64,000 nucleotides of DNA from Bradyrhizobium betae (GCF_008932115.1 NZ_CP044543.1:6144501-6208500); one strand, 5' to 3'; numbered from the stretch's first letter, positions 35,217 to 43,340 are shown. Made by a program: numbers and translations. Notes: a model not told the origin generated them from the sequence alone.

Positions 35217-35603
35217 TCAGGTGTATTTCTTGTCGCGCTCGAGCAGCTCGATCGAGATGCCTTCGGGGCCGCGGATGAAACAGATGCGCACGCCCGGCCG
35301 GAGCGTGGTCGGCTCGCGTGTGAAGGTGACGCCCTTGGCCTTGAGCTCGGCCGCGACGGCGTCGATGTCCTTCACCGCGAGGCCGAAATGGTCGAGCCCC
35401 TGATGCGGGTGTGGGGGCGGCGGGTTGACGGCGTTGTCGCCCTCGAGCGGCGCGATGAAGATTTTTGCGCCGCCGAGGTTCACGTCGATCCGTCCCGGTG
35501 CGCGGACGACTTCGCCGCCGAGAATGTCCCGCAGCCAATTCGCGGTGGCCTCCGGATCGGGGCTGCGCAGATGGACGTGATCCCAGGTGACGACGACAGG
35601 CAT
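35217..35603 (-). CDS. VOC-family (glyoxalase/dioxygenase-fold) protein
   Basis: A 128-residue single-domain vicinal-oxygen-chelate protein from the ATG at 35603, RBS GGGAGAA. Two beta-alpha-beta-beta-beta modules: VVTWDHVHLRSPDPEATANW (His ligand candidate) and HQGLDHFGLAVKDIDAVAAE, then VRICFIRGPEGISIELLER with a possible Glu ligand. Likely metal-dependent lyase, isomerase or dioxygenase; the substrate is unknown. It is monocistronic. Confidence 0.9.
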   Translation of the reverse strand: MPVVVTWDHVHLRSPDPEATANWLRDILGGEVVRAPGRIDVNLGGAKIFIAPLEGDNAVNPPPPHPHQGLDHFGLAVKDIDAVAAELKAKGVTFTREPTTLRPGVRICFIRGPEGISIELLERDKKYT

Positions 35604-35780
35604 TTCATGTTCTCCCAACGGGGGCTTCGATGTTGCAGTGCATATTATCGGCCGTGGCCGGCGATCGCCACCGTCCGTGTCGATTCGCATCTGCGCGGGG
35701 AACCTTAGTTCGTCTGCTCGATTAAGGTAAGCAGTGGCCGATTCGTTGAACGTGCTTCGGCCGTCATCGGTGACATACCC

Positions 35781-36347
35781 ATGAACGCGAGGTTTGACCG
35801 GATCGGGCTGGGACGTTTCGCCGGGAACGGCGAGCGACTGGCGCGGGCCGCGACGATCGCGAGCGTTTCGTTTGGCCGAGGCCTGTTGTGGGGGCTGGCG
35901 GCCATCATTGTCGGCTGCAGCGTCTGGGTGCTGATGCCTCTCTCCAAAGGTAGCAGTACCGAGCCGGCGAAGTCCGACGTGGCTACCGTCGAACCTGCTG
36001 CCCCCAGCGATGCGGCAGCTGCGGTCGCGCCGATCGCGCAGGCTTGGACTGCGGCGCAACTCGATCGTCTCAGAATTTCATCGCAGACCTGGCGTCGCGG
36101 CGGGCTCGGCTCGAAGGCGCTGGTGACCTTCACGTTGCGGAACGACAATGACTATTCCGTAAAGGATCTGGAGATCGTTTGCGCGTTTGCACGACGCGAT
36201 GGCAGTCATCTCACCGACCGCCGCCGCGTGCTGGCCGACACCGTCAACATGAAGAGCCGAAAAACGTTTGCGCGCGTGGCTGTCGGCTTTGTCAACGTTA
36301 ATGCCGATCAGGCAAGCTGTTCGCTGATTGCCGCACGGCGCGCGTAA
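35781..36347 (+). CDS. Hypothetical single-pass membrane protein with extracytoplasmic domain
   Basis: A 188-residue protein. A basic N-terminus is followed by one TM (GLLWGLAAIIVGCSVWVLMPL), a Pro/Ala linker (about 55-90) and a folded domain (about 100-188): KALVTFTLRNDNDYSVKDLEI, VCAFARRDGSHLTDRRRVLADT, and SRKTFARVAVGFVNVNADQA. The all-beta domain resembles FxLYD/Ig-like modules by pattern only. Role unknown. Confidence 0.7.
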   Translation: MNARFDRIGLGRFAGNGERLARAATIASVSFGRGLLWGLAAIIVGCSVWVLMPLSKGSSTEPAKSDVATVEPAAPSDAAAAVAPIAQAWTAAQLDRLRISSQTWRRGGLGSKALVTFTLRNDNDYSVKDLEIVCAFARRDGSHLTDRRRVLADTVNMKSRKTFARVAVGFVNVNADQASCSLIAARRA

Positions 36348-36508
36348 AGGCGGCGTTTGCCGGTAGCGGAAAAGTGACTGTCAGTGCCCCTTGGTCAAGA
36401 ATCCCGGCGTTGCCATTTGAACCAAAGGCTGGGTGCAGGAACCAAATCAGAGTATCGCCTGTTAAGGCGAAGAGCCCACGCGGGGATGCGGTGGGTGGAG
36501 TGCGGCCC

Positions 36509-37015
36509 ATGCCCATCTTCCGGTATTTCATGTTCGTCGGTGGAGCGTTGCTCGCACTGTTGTTCGCGGCGGACTTCGTTTGGCCGACCACCCCCTTCGC
36601 CAAAGCAATCGCGACAGCGAGCAATGATCAGCCGCTGATCCGGATCCGGTCGGATCGCCACTTGCCGGATCGCGTCGTGCTCGACACCAGCCAGCCGACC
36701 CTTGTCGCGCCCACGCTCAAGACGGCCGCCGTTGCCGCGCCGCAGCAGCCCGTGCAGGCGGACATGCTGGCCGAGATGTCGGCCAAGGCAAGGGTGCGCG
36801 AAACCTTTGCCCAGTTCACGCCGGCTCCGAAGGCTGATGCCGCCGCAGCGAGGAGGGCCGATGCCAAGCCGCAGGCGCAGGTCGCTCAGGTTCCTCACGT
36901 TCAACCCAAGCGTAAGGTCGCCCGGATACATCCGGCGCCGCAGCAGCGGCAGGGCCGTCCGATGATGCTGGTGGCCCAACAGCCGCATTTCGGGCTCTTC
37001 AACACGACTTGGTGA
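36509..37015 (+). CDS. Hypothetical membrane-anchored disordered protein
   Basis: A 168-residue protein from the ATG at 36509 (MPIFRYFMFVGGALLALLFA), with a hydrophobic N-terminal helix. The rest is Ala/Pro/Gln/Lys-rich and probably disordered (AVAAPQQPVQADMLAEM, QAQVAQVPHVQPKRKVAR), ending QQPHFGLFNTTW. No domain recognised. A rho-independent terminator follows at 37028-37062. Confidence 0.65.
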   Translation: MPIFRYFMFVGGALLALLFAADFVWPTTPFAKAIATASNDQPLIRIRSDRHLPDRVVLDTSQPTLVAPTLKTAAVAAPQQPVQADMLAEMSAKARVRETFAQFTPAPKADAAAARRADAKPQAQVAQVPHVQPKRKVARIHPAPQQRQGRPMMLVAQQPHFGLFNTTW

Positions 37016-37027
37016 GAGCGCCTTCGA

Positions 37028-37062
37028 CCCGCCTCGAAACGAGAAGGGCGGGGCTTTTTATT
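37028..37062 (+). terminator. Rho-independent terminator
   Basis: CCCGCC (37028-37033) pairs with GGCGGG (37047-37052) and is followed by GCTTTTTATT. It ends the small membrane protein gene just upstream and precedes the tRNA. Confidence 0.75.
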
Positions 37063-37167
37063 GGTCAGTCTCTCTGCTAATTCGAAACCCACCCGAACCC
37101 CGCCCGGCGTGCTGGCTTGCCAGCTGCGGTCCGCCGGTTCTGGTTGCGGCCCAATCCCAGGGCCGAG

Positions 37168-37244
37168 GCGCTCGTAGCTCAGCTGGATAGAGCATCGGAT
37201 TTCGATTCCGAGGGTCGGGAGTTCGAATCTCTCCGAGCGCGCCA
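37168..37244 (+). tRNA. tRNA-Arg, anticodon TCG
   Basis: A 77-base cloverleaf with encoded CCA. Acceptor arms GCGCTCG (37168-37174) and CGAGCGC (37234-37240) pair fully. The D arm is AGCTCAGCTGGATAGAGC. The anticodon stem-loop TCGGA-TTTCGAT-TCCGA places TCG in the anticodon (reads CGA). The T arm has GGGAGTTCGAATCTCTC with the invariant TTCGAAT. Discriminator G then CCA at 37242-37244. Confidence 0.95.
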
Positions 37245-37286
37245 TTTGTCAGATGCTTCGGGCCGGGTGCACTCCGCCAGCCCTAT

Positions 37287-37439
37287 CTACTTACCCTGGA
37301 TCTTCAGCCCATTGGGGCCGACATTGATTTGCACGCCGTCGGGCTGCTTTTTCTCCTGGTAGAGATTGTAGCCAAGCACGCCTGCGGTGACGACCAGAGC
37401 GCCGATGATCAGAAACAACAAATTGCGGCTGATGGACAT
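37287..37439 (-). CDS. Small single-pass membrane protein of 50 residues
   Basis: A short gene (ATG 37439, TAG 37287). The product starts MSISRNLLFLIIGALVVTAG, one transmembrane helix, and ends with a basic/polar tail (NLYQEKKQPDGVQINVGPNG) with a beta-hairpin feel. An in-frame start far upstream lies inside the AraC gene region and is unlikely. A homologous small protein seems common in Bradyrhizobium (from memory). Located just after the tRNA on the opposite strand. Confidence 0.7.
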   Translation of the reverse strand: MSISRNLLFLIIGALVVTAGVLGYNLYQEKKQPDGVQINVGPNGLKIQGK

Positions 37440-37472
37440 TCGCTTCCTTGAATCGGGTTTGATGGCGGCGAG

Positions 37473-37500
37473 AAAAACCCCGCGGTTTGGATGCGCGGGG
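37473..37500 (-). terminator. Rho-independent terminator of the AraC-family regulator gene
   Basis: CCCCGCG (37478-37484) pairs with CGCGGGG (37494-37500). On the minus strand it is followed by GTTTTTCTC. It lies about 80 bases after the regulator stop. Confidence 0.78.
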
Positions 37501-37582
37501 TGCCTGCGAGATAACGCGGCTCGAAGGAACTGGTTCCACAGGCCCGACACGCTCGTCCGAGGCAATCCGTGGCGCCGGGAGG

Positions 37583-38581
37583 TCAGTTTGCCGGGATTCC
37601 GGTTTGCCGGCCCCGCGCCAGCGTGGCGGAAGGAGCTTCGTGGAAGGTCGCGCGGTAGGCGGCGGCAAACTCGCCAAGGTGGTGAAAGCCCTGGGCGCGT
37701 GCGCATGTGGCGACCGACGCACCACTGCTCCTGAGAAGCTGGGTGCGGGTCGCCCACAGCCGCTTCAGGCGGATGTACTGGTGCAGGCTCATGCCGCGCA
37801 CCTTGGTCACCGCGCCGCTGAGAGTCCGCACCGAGACTCCGCATGCCCCGGCGAGATCTGCCGTATAGATCGGCGCGGTCGGATACGCCGCGACATAATC
37901 GTCGATCTGCTGCACGAGCTTCGCGGACCGGGCGCCCGGAATCGGAGCACCGCCGTCGGACAGCGGGTCAATGCGAAACAGATCATCGAGGGCGAGCAGC
38001 AGGCCCTCCTGCAGATGTCCGGCGGCCTCCGTCGTCTCGAACATGTGCGGCTCGACCGAGGCGGTGCGCAGGATGTCGAGCACGAGCTGTCGGGCGTGGA
38101 GTTGAGCGGCGCGGTCCGCGACGCGGACCCACAATTTGTCGGCACAATCGAACCAGCCGCGATCCCTGAGAAAGGGCGAGAAGATGATCAGCGCGTGATA
38201 ATTGATCTGGGGCTCGACGAAATGGCAGTCATGATTGCCGCGCAGGGCCGCGAAGAAGCGTGCATCGAGATTCAGCCCGCTCGACGTCGCGCGCAGATCG
38301 TCTGTCATCGGCAGGATCACCATGCCGCCCGGTGCGCGATAGGCTGTATCGAGGATGCGCGCAAACGACTTTGCGACGATGATCCGGCACGCCGGCAGGT
38401 TCACGACCGCGCGCGCCGCCGCGAAGTTGGTGACGTCGAGCGGAATGCTGCGGGCGTCCTCCAGCGATTCGACCGGTCGAAACGCGTCGATATCCGCAAA
38501 GCGGACCAACTGAAGGGCGGAAGAGGGGGCAAGCGCGTCGAAGAACATGCGTCCGGCCGGGTGCTGAAATGTGATAATCAA
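37583..38581 (-). CDS. AraC-family transcriptional regulator
   Basis: A 332-residue regulator. The N-terminal sensing region (about 1-215) includes ARAVVNLPACRIIVAKSFARI and GGMVILPMTDDLRATSSGL, of AraC-binding-like type. The C-terminal double helix-turn-helix (about 230-325) has IYTADLAGACGVSVRTLSGA and VATCARAQGFHHLGEFAAAYR, followed by the usual F-H-E-A-P end. Ligand and targets unknown; nearby genes give no clue. A terminator follows at 37473-37500. Confidence 0.92.
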   Translation of the reverse strand: MIITFQHPAGRMFFDALAPSSALQLVRFADIDAFRPVESLEDARSIPLDVTNFAAARAVVNLPACRIIVAKSFARILDTAYRAPGGMVILPMTDDLRATSSGLNLDARFFAALRGNHDCHFVEPQINYHALIIFSPFLRDRGWFDCADKLWVRVADRAAQLHARQLVLDILRTASVEPHMFETTEAAGHLQEGLLLALDDLFRIDPLSDGGAPIPGARSAKLVQQIDDYVAAYPTAPIYTADLAGACGVSVRTLSGAVTKVRGMSLHQYIRLKRLWATRTQLLRSSGASVATCARAQGFHHLGEFAAAYRATFHEAPSATLARGRQTGIPAN

Positions 38582-38694
38582 ATGAACGTCTGTACATCGC
38601 CATCATTGGCGAAACACGACGATTCAGTAAACCGGATTCCGGGCCGTAGTATTGCGGACATCATGCCACGTGGCCGGACGGATTGATGTCACCG

Positions 38695-38868
38695 TCAACG
38701 GTCTCGGTGCATCGGCTGGCCGGTGGCGAGGTCGATGAAATGGAGCCGCGTGCATGCGGGACAGGTGATGGACTCGAAGCTACGACCTTCAGGTCTGTGC
38801 TGCTTTTCCAAATGCGTTTGCACATTCATGCCCGTCTGGGGGCACCGGAAAACAATAAAATCCACCAT
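38695..38868 (-). CDS. Small zinc-ribbon-like protein of 57 residues
   Basis: Minus-strand gene with ATG at 38868 and TGA at 38695. The product starts MVDFIVFRCPQTGMNVQTHL and later has ITCPACTRLHFIDLATG. Cysteines in FRCP and CPAC plus His residues suggest a small zinc knuckle. Composition and codon use are like its neighbours. No clear Shine-Dalgarno precedes the ATG. An FNR/FixK-like box (38902-38915) is centred about 40 bases upstream. Family unknown to me by name, though similar small proteins appear in Bradyrhizobium (memory, unverified). Confidence 0.7.
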   Translation of the reverse strand: MVDFIVFRCPQTGMNVQTHLEKQHRPEGRSFESITCPACTRLHFIDLATGQPMHRDR

Positions 38869-38901
38869 TGAGGCAGGATGACTGGATGGTGCGCGGCGTC
38901 T

Positions 38902-38915
38902 TTGATCTAGATCAG
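38902..38915 (-). promoter_or_regulatory. FNR/FixK-type binding site (TTGATCTAGATCAG)
   Basis: TTGAT-CTAG-ATCAG differs from the FNR/FixK consensus TTGAT-N4-ATCAA only at the last base. Its centre is about 40 bases upstream of the minus-strand small zinc-ribbon gene's start codon, the position of a class II activator site if transcription starts near the ATG. Oxygen-limited control is thus a reasonable inference. Confidence 0.5.
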
Positions 38916-38961
38916 TTTTGGAGCTGCTCTAGATTGGATCACGTCGCCATTCACGATCTCG

Positions 38962-38990
38962 CAAAAGCGAAGGGGCCCCGGAGGGCCCCT
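38962..38990 (-). terminator. Rho-independent terminator of the Tyr/Gly/Pro-rich protein gene
   Basis: AGGGGCC (38971-38977) pairs with GGCCCCT (38984-38990). On the minus strand TCGCTTTTGC follows. It lies immediately after the stop of the gene at 38998. Confidence 0.7.
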
Positions 38991-38997
38991 CTTGATG

Positions 38998-39294
38998 TCA
39001 CCAGCCGCGGTAGCCGTAATAGCGGGGCCCGTAGGGGCGGGGTCCGTAAGGACGGGGACCATAATAGCGCGGGCCATAATATCGGGGGCCGTAGTACGGC
39101 CGCGGGCCGTAATATCCATAAACGTTCGGACGCCAGAAACAGCGCCCCCAGGCGTCGCAGACCATGCGGACCTGCTCGACGTCGGAGGCCTGCGGCGTCG
39201 CAGGCGCGGGTGCGATGGGCATGGCGGACGCCGCCGGCGATGCCGCGATGGCACCGAACAGGGATGCGGCGACGAGGCCGATCTTGATCTTCAT
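38998..39294 (-). CDS. Secreted Tyr/Gly/Pro/Arg-repeat protein
   Basis: A 98-residue exported protein (signal KIGLVAASLFGAIAASPAASA). A short conserved part, DVEQVRMVCDAWGRCFWRPN, holds two Cys that likely pair. The C-terminal 40 residues are tandem YYGPR / YGPRP units (GYYGPRPYYGPRYYGPRYYG). The units are also visible as tandem DNA repeats (39006-39118). Similar proteins with the CDxWGRCxWRP core occur in rhizobia. Role unknown; possible cell-envelope or matrix protein. Confidence 0.82.
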   Translation of the reverse strand: MKIKIGLVAASLFGAIAASPAASAMPIAPAPATPQASDVEQVRMVCDAWGRCFWRPNVYGYYGPRPYYGPRYYGPRYYGPRPYGPRPYGPRYYGYRGW

Positions 39295-39600
39295 GATGTC
39301 TTTCTCCGCTTTACGCAGTACAGGATATCGAAGTTGTTCTGATCAAATTGTGGCGGAACCGAAATGTAATGCTGATGAACAAATCTTCAGCCAGTCCGCC
39401 GCAGGCCTGACCTTCGGCCTTGAGAGACTATCCCAGGTTCGGGCGCGTGACCAATGCTGCGCTGGGCCTGCCCCGCAAGACGTCGCCGTCATCCTTGATC
39501 CTGCGCAATTCGCCGGCGCGGCTTCGTCCCTAGTCTTGTCGCCGTGGCCTGGCTTTCGAGGACATGAGGGGCGGGCTCACGGATTGCTTGGAGCTGTGCA
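39295..39600. other. 306-base intergenic region with divergent genes, no gene seen
   Basis: The region separates the Tyr/Gly/Pro-rich protein gene (minus) from the host-attachment gene (plus). I find no small ORF with a good ribosome site, no strong hairpin and no tRNA-like fold. Promoters for both flanking genes are expected here. Confidence 0.5.
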
Positions 39601-40062
39601 ATGGACAAGATGAGATTAGACAAAGGTGACTGGCTGGTCGTGTGCGATGGGCGCAAGGCGCTCATTCTGGAAAACCTCGGCGACGAGATGTTTCCGAACC
39701 TCCACACCAAAGAGGTGCACGAGCAGCCCAATCCGTCGACCAGCGCGCAAGGGACCGATGCGCCGGGCCGACTGCATGCCGCCGCCGGCGGCGCGCGCAG
39801 TTCGGTCGAGCAGACCGATTGGCATGATGAGGCGGAGCGCGCCTTCCTGCGCAGCCTGGCCGGCCGGCTCGATGCTGCCGTCAGCGCGGGCGAGACCACG
39901 GCCCTGACCATGGTGGCCTCACCGCGCGCGCTCGGCATGATCCGCGCCGATTATTCGGATGCGGTGCGCAAGGCGCTTCAGGGCGAAGTCGGCAAGGACC
40001 TCGTCAAGCTGCCGGTTTACGAAATCGAGAAGCAGTTGCTGCTGACGGGCGCCGCCAGATAG
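39601..40062 (+). CDS. Host-attachment (AtsE-like) family protein
   Basis: A 153-residue protein of the host_attach family, named for a plant-attachment gene of Agrobacterium. Features: DWLVVCDGRKALILENLGD, HEQPNPSTSAQGTDAPGR, then a later FLRSLAGRLDAAVSAGET and SPRALGMIRADYSDAVRKAL ending near KLPVYEIEKQLL. These match the family's APPr-like eRF1/Dom34-related fold. The attachment role is historical; the molecular function is unknown. Monocistronic. Confidence 0.9.
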   Translation: MDKMRLDKGDWLVVCDGRKALILENLGDEMFPNLHTKEVHEQPNPSTSAQGTDAPGRLHAAAGGARSSVEQTDWHDEAERAFLRSLAGRLDAAVSAGETTALTMVASPRALGMIRADYSDAVRKALQGEVGKDLVKLPVYEIEKQLLLTGAAR

Positions 40063-40092
40063 GGACGCCCGTCGAGGACGCGCTGGCGCCCC

Positions 40093-40353
40093 TCAGTAGC
40101 AGGGGTGCCGGCGGCGGTCCTGGCCGACATAGGCGGCGGCGCTGCGGTAGCAGTGATTGGTCGAGGGGCCGTCGTAGAAGGCGAAGGTGCCGGGCGCGAT
40201 GCCGGGGCCGTAATTGTGCACATAGCTGATCTGATAGGGCAGCGGGTTGGCGTAGCGATGGTACCGGTGATGTCCCCGTGCCTCCGCCAGATCAGGGGCT
40301 AGGATTGCGGCCGACAAGGCAGCAACCGCGGCTACCAGCTTCAATTTGCTCAT
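40093..40353 (-). CDS. Small secreted His/Tyr-rich protein
   Basis: An 86-residue exported protein from the ATG at 40353 (signal KLKLVAAVAALSAAILAPDLAEA). Mature part: RGHHRYHRYANPLPYQISYV, GPGIAPGTFAFYDGPSTNHC, then YRSAAAYVGQDRRRHPCY, with two cysteines near the C-terminus (likely a disulfide). Role unknown. The upstream in-frame extension to 40446 lacks a signal-like start and is not used. Confidence 0.7.
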   Translation of the reverse strand: MSKLKLVAAVAALSAAILAPDLAEARGHHRYHRYANPLPYQISYVHNYGPGIAPGTFAFYDGPSTNHCYRSAAAYVGQDRRRHPCY

Positions 40354-40644
40354 CTCGATTCTCCGGAACCCGCTCGAATAGGTGAGCCGTTTATAGCCAG
40401 TTCGGGCCGCCGGGACACCCGTCCACGGGCCGTAAATCGGAGCCAATCCCGCAGATTCCCGGGTGGGTGTGACAGAATTGCCGGAATGGCCGTCCAGGGC
40501 TGCCCATTTTTGGCCTTTTCGGGATGCTTAACGAATTCCCCACACAAGTATGACCAAAGAGAATTCGGTCAAGAATCCTGTTGCCGGCCCTTTGGGGTCC
40601 TTCGAGGCCGGTTTATTCCTGAAGGTTTTCGTCGTCACGCCGCC

Positions 40645-41091
40645 ATGCGCATCACGCTTCTGAGCCTGCTGTTGCTCTGCATCGCCGCCGCCACGCCGGC
40701 GCGCGCCGAGCTGCACATCACCCGCGACCACGGCGGCTACGTCGAGGAGTACAAGGCCAAGTACAAGCGCGTCCGCGAGAAGGGCGAGCGCGTCATCATC
40801 GACGGCATCTGCAACTCGGCCTGCACCCTGGTGCTCGGCATCGTGCCGATGAACAAGATCTGCGTGACGCCGCGCGCGAGCCTCGGCTTCCATCAGGCCT
40901 ATTACGACAAGGCCTTCACCTTCGGCATCAAGGTCACCAGCGCGGAGGGCACCTCCGACCTGATGTCCTATTACCCTGACACGGTGAAGGACTGGATCCG
41001 CCGCAATGGCGGGCTCACCACCGACATGAAGAAGATCAAGAACGGTGTCGATCTCTGGAGGATCATCGATCCTTGTCCGGAAGAATGGTGA
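40645..41091 (+). CDS. Periplasmic ClpP/crotonase-fold protein (COG3904-like)
   Basis: A 148-residue exported protein from the ATG at 40645 (signal RITLLSLLLLCIAAATPARA). It has ELHITRDHGGYVEEYKAKYK, the motif GICNSACTLVLGIVPMNKIC and later ASLGFHQAYYD. The S in NSACTL and the H in GFHQA are where ClpP-like proteins hold Ser and His. The expected acid residue is not clear. Possible periplasmic protease-like protein; catalysis unproven. Located between two convergent-free neighbours and monocistronic. Confidence 0.78.
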   Translation: MRITLLSLLLLCIAAATPARAELHITRDHGGYVEEYKAKYKRVREKGERVIIDGICNSACTLVLGIVPMNKICVTPRASLGFHQAYYDKAFTFGIKVTSAEGTSDLMSYYPDTVKDWIRRNGGLTTDMKKIKNGVDLWRIIDPCPEEW

Positions 41092-41195
41092 GCGGCTGAA
41101 TTGATCCGGCGCTTCCGCACTCTGTCGCGGCGCAGCATCTCTGAAGTGGAAATTCGCATTGCCGCATAGGCCCCGGTGGGGCAATGAGGGCGGCA

Positions 41196-42068
41196 ATGAA
41201 CCATAATCAAGAAGCCCTGACCGCCCGCGCCGCGCCGATCCTGTTCGTCGTGCTCTGGAGCACCGGATTCATCGGAACCAAATACGTCATCAACAACGCC
41301 GATCCCTTGACCTATCTCGCCATCCGCATGGCGGTGGTGGTTGGCCTGATGGCGATCATCGCGGCGATCGCGCGGCCGAAATGGCCTGATCGTATCGGCA
41401 TCGCGCACAGCGCCGTGGCCGGCATCCTCGTCCACGGCTTCTATCTCGGCGGCACTGCGATCGCGATCGCGCATTCGATTCCGGCCGGGCTGTCGGCGCT
41501 GATCCCCGGCCTGCAGCCGATTCTGACCTCGACCATCGCTAACCGCTGGCTCGGCGAGAAGGTGACGCCGGTGCAATGGGCGGGCCTCGTGCTCGGCCTC
41601 GGCGGCGTCATGCTGATTCTGCACGGCCGCCCCATGACCGGCGAAGCCGGGCTCGGCTGGCTCGCCTCGGTGGTCTCGCTGATCTCCATCACGCTCGGCA
41701 CGCTCTATCAGCGCCGCTACTGCAACCCCATCGACTGGCGTGCCGGCAATCTGGTGCAGTACGTTTCCGTCACGATCTTCTTCACGATCGGTGCCTTCCT
41801 GTTCGAGGACCGCGTCGTGCACTGGACGCGGGAGTTCGTGCTTGCGCTCGGCTGGCTCGCCGTGGCGCTTTCGATCGGATCGATCGGGCTGTTGTACTGG
41901 CTAATCCGTCACGCCGCGGCGACCTCGGTCGCGAGCCTGTTCTATCTGGTGCCGGCGGTCACGGCGCTGATGGCGTATCTGCTGTTCGGGGAGAGGCTCG
42001 ACGCGCTGGCGATTGCCGGCATGGGGATGTGCGCGGCGGCGGTGTTCGTGGTCAACCGGCGCTTCTAG
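41196..42068 (+). CDS. EamA/DMT-superfamily membrane transporter
   Basis: A 290-residue polytopic protein from the ATG at 41196 (MNHNQEALTARAAP); an ATG at 41184 would add four residues. Two EamA repeats: PILFVVLWSTGFIGTKYVIN, AIRMAVVVGLMAIIAAIARP, IPGLQPILTSTIANRWLGEK, and the second with TLYQRRYCNPIDWRAGNL and AVTALMAYLLFGERL. Possibly an amino-acid or metabolite exporter; substrate unknown. A paralogue lies at 30330. Confidence 0.9.
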   Translation: MNHNQEALTARAAPILFVVLWSTGFIGTKYVINNADPLTYLAIRMAVVVGLMAIIAAIARPKWPDRIGIAHSAVAGILVHGFYLGGTAIAIAHSIPAGLSALIPGLQPILTSTIANRWLGEKVTPVQWAGLVLGLGGVMLILHGRPMTGEAGLGWLASVVSLISITLGTLYQRRYCNPIDWRAGNLVQYVSVTIFFTIGAFLFEDRVVHWTREFVLALGWLAVALSIGSIGLLYWLIRHAAATSVASLFYLVPAVTALMAYLLFGERLDALAIAGMGMCAAAVFVVNRRF

Positions 42069-42166
42069 ACCGGTAAACCAGATGGCCGAACTGCATCCCT
42101 GACGTGCGCGGCACGTACGTGTTAGGCTGGACGCATTTCAGTTTCCCTTTCGGAACGGTGATTTTC

Positions 42167-42913
42167 ATGAACAAGGCGAGGCGCGCACTGCTCGGCAGGT
42201 CCCTGAAGCCGGTCCGGATTGCCTGCATCAACTACGCGGAAGAGATGATGAGCGACCGGATGATGGCGAGGCTCACCGCCGCGCTCCAGAAATGCTACGA
42301 CGAGCACTTCCTGCCGGTCTGGGGCTATCCCGTCGATCTCGATGTCACGAGGAAGCCGAAATCCACGGACTGGCAACTCGTCTATTTCGATGATGCCACC
42401 CACAAGAACTTCCTCGGGCGGCACGAGCTGACGCATCGTGGTCAGCCGATCTCGAAAATCTTCCTCAAGGCGCTCGGCGAGGACGATCCGGTCAGCCTCG
42501 CGGCGTCGCATGAGCTGTTCGAGATGGTGCTCGATCCCATGGCCAATCTCTGGGCCGACAAGAACAGGAACACGCAATACGCCTATGAGGTCTGCGACGC
42601 CGTGGAGGAGGATTCCTTCCTCGTCGACGGCTTTCCGATGTCGAACTTCGTCTATCCGTCCTGGTTCGAACCGTTCAAACATCCCCGCGGCACCAGGTTC
42701 GACCACAAGGGAACGCTGAAGGAGCCGTTCTCGATGACCGAGGGCGGCTATGTCATCAAGAAGATCAACGGCAGGAAGGTGATCAAGCAGTTCGGCTCGC
42801 CCGAGAAGCGGCGGCGCTTCGCCAAGGAGGACCGCCGCGGCCATCGCAGCGAATTCCGCGATCCGCAGGGCGTGCACCACCCGGGCCGGCGCGCGGCCAA
42901 GACGCGAGGGTAG
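42167..42913 (+). CDS. Hypothetical protein with zincin-like HE motif
   Basis: A 248-residue protein from the ATG at 42167 (MNKARRALLGRSLKP); the GTG at 42104 is less likely. It carries VSLAASHELFEMVLDPMANL, an H-E-x3-E arrangement with nearby Asp like those of small uncharacterised metal-binding proteins, and a beta-rich region TDWQLVYFDDATHKNFLGRH. The C-terminus is very basic (KRRRFAKEDRRGHRSEF). Metallopeptidase activity is a guess from the motif. Confidence 0.68.
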   Translation: MNKARRALLGRSLKPVRIACINYAEEMMSDRMMARLTAALQKCYDEHFLPVWGYPVDLDVTRKPKSTDWQLVYFDDATHKNFLGRHELTHRGQPISKIFLKALGEDDPVSLAASHELFEMVLDPMANLWADKNRNTQYAYEVCDAVEEDSFLVDGFPMSNFVYPSWFEPFKHPRGTRFDHKGTLKEPFSMTEGGYVIKKINGRKVIKQFGSPEKRRRFAKEDRRGHRSEFRDPQGVHHPGRRAAKTRG

Positions 42914-42971
42914 GGCGCTGGAGCCATCTCCGGGCGCCGTCCGCACCCGGAGACATGTTTGAGCGCTGCGC

Positions 42972-43274
42972 TCAGCGCTTGGCCTTCTTGGCCTTTTTCT
43001 TCTTCGTGGCGGCTTTCCTGGAAGTCTTCTTGGCCGCCTTCTTCACGGATTTCTTGGCTGCCTTCTTCGACGACTTCTTGGCGGCTTTCTTCGAAGCTTT
43101 CTTGGCCTTCTTCCTGGAAGCCTTCTTGGCCTTCTTCGGCCCTACTTTCTTCGCGACCTTCCTGGCGGCTTTCTTCACCTTCTTGACGGCGGTGACAGCG
43201 GCTTCCTTGGTCGCTTCCACAGCTGTGGTGATGGTGTCCAGCGCCTGTTCGGTGATCGGCTTGTCGTCGTCCAT
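42972..43274 (-). CDS. Histone H1-like Lys/Ala-rich DNA-binding protein
   Basis: A 100-residue protein from the ATG at 43274. A short acidic head (DDDKPITEQALDTITTAVEA) is followed by about 70 residues of AAKK/KKAAKK/KKASRKK repeats with no aromatic residues, like bacterial histone H1-type nucleoid proteins. The repeats are also visible in the DNA. Expected to bind DNA non-specifically. Lysine content alone cannot prove function. Confidence 0.8.
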   Translation of the reverse strand: MDDDKPITEQALDTITTAVEATKEAAVTAVKKVKKAARKVAKKVGPKKAKKASRKKAKKASKKAAKKSSKKAAKKSVKKAAKKTSRKAATKKKKAKKAKR

Positions 43275-43340
43275 ATCGTCCCCCACGGTTTTTATGGAGC
43301 GATGACGATAGCGGGTTTCAAAATTGTGTCAAAGCAACGC

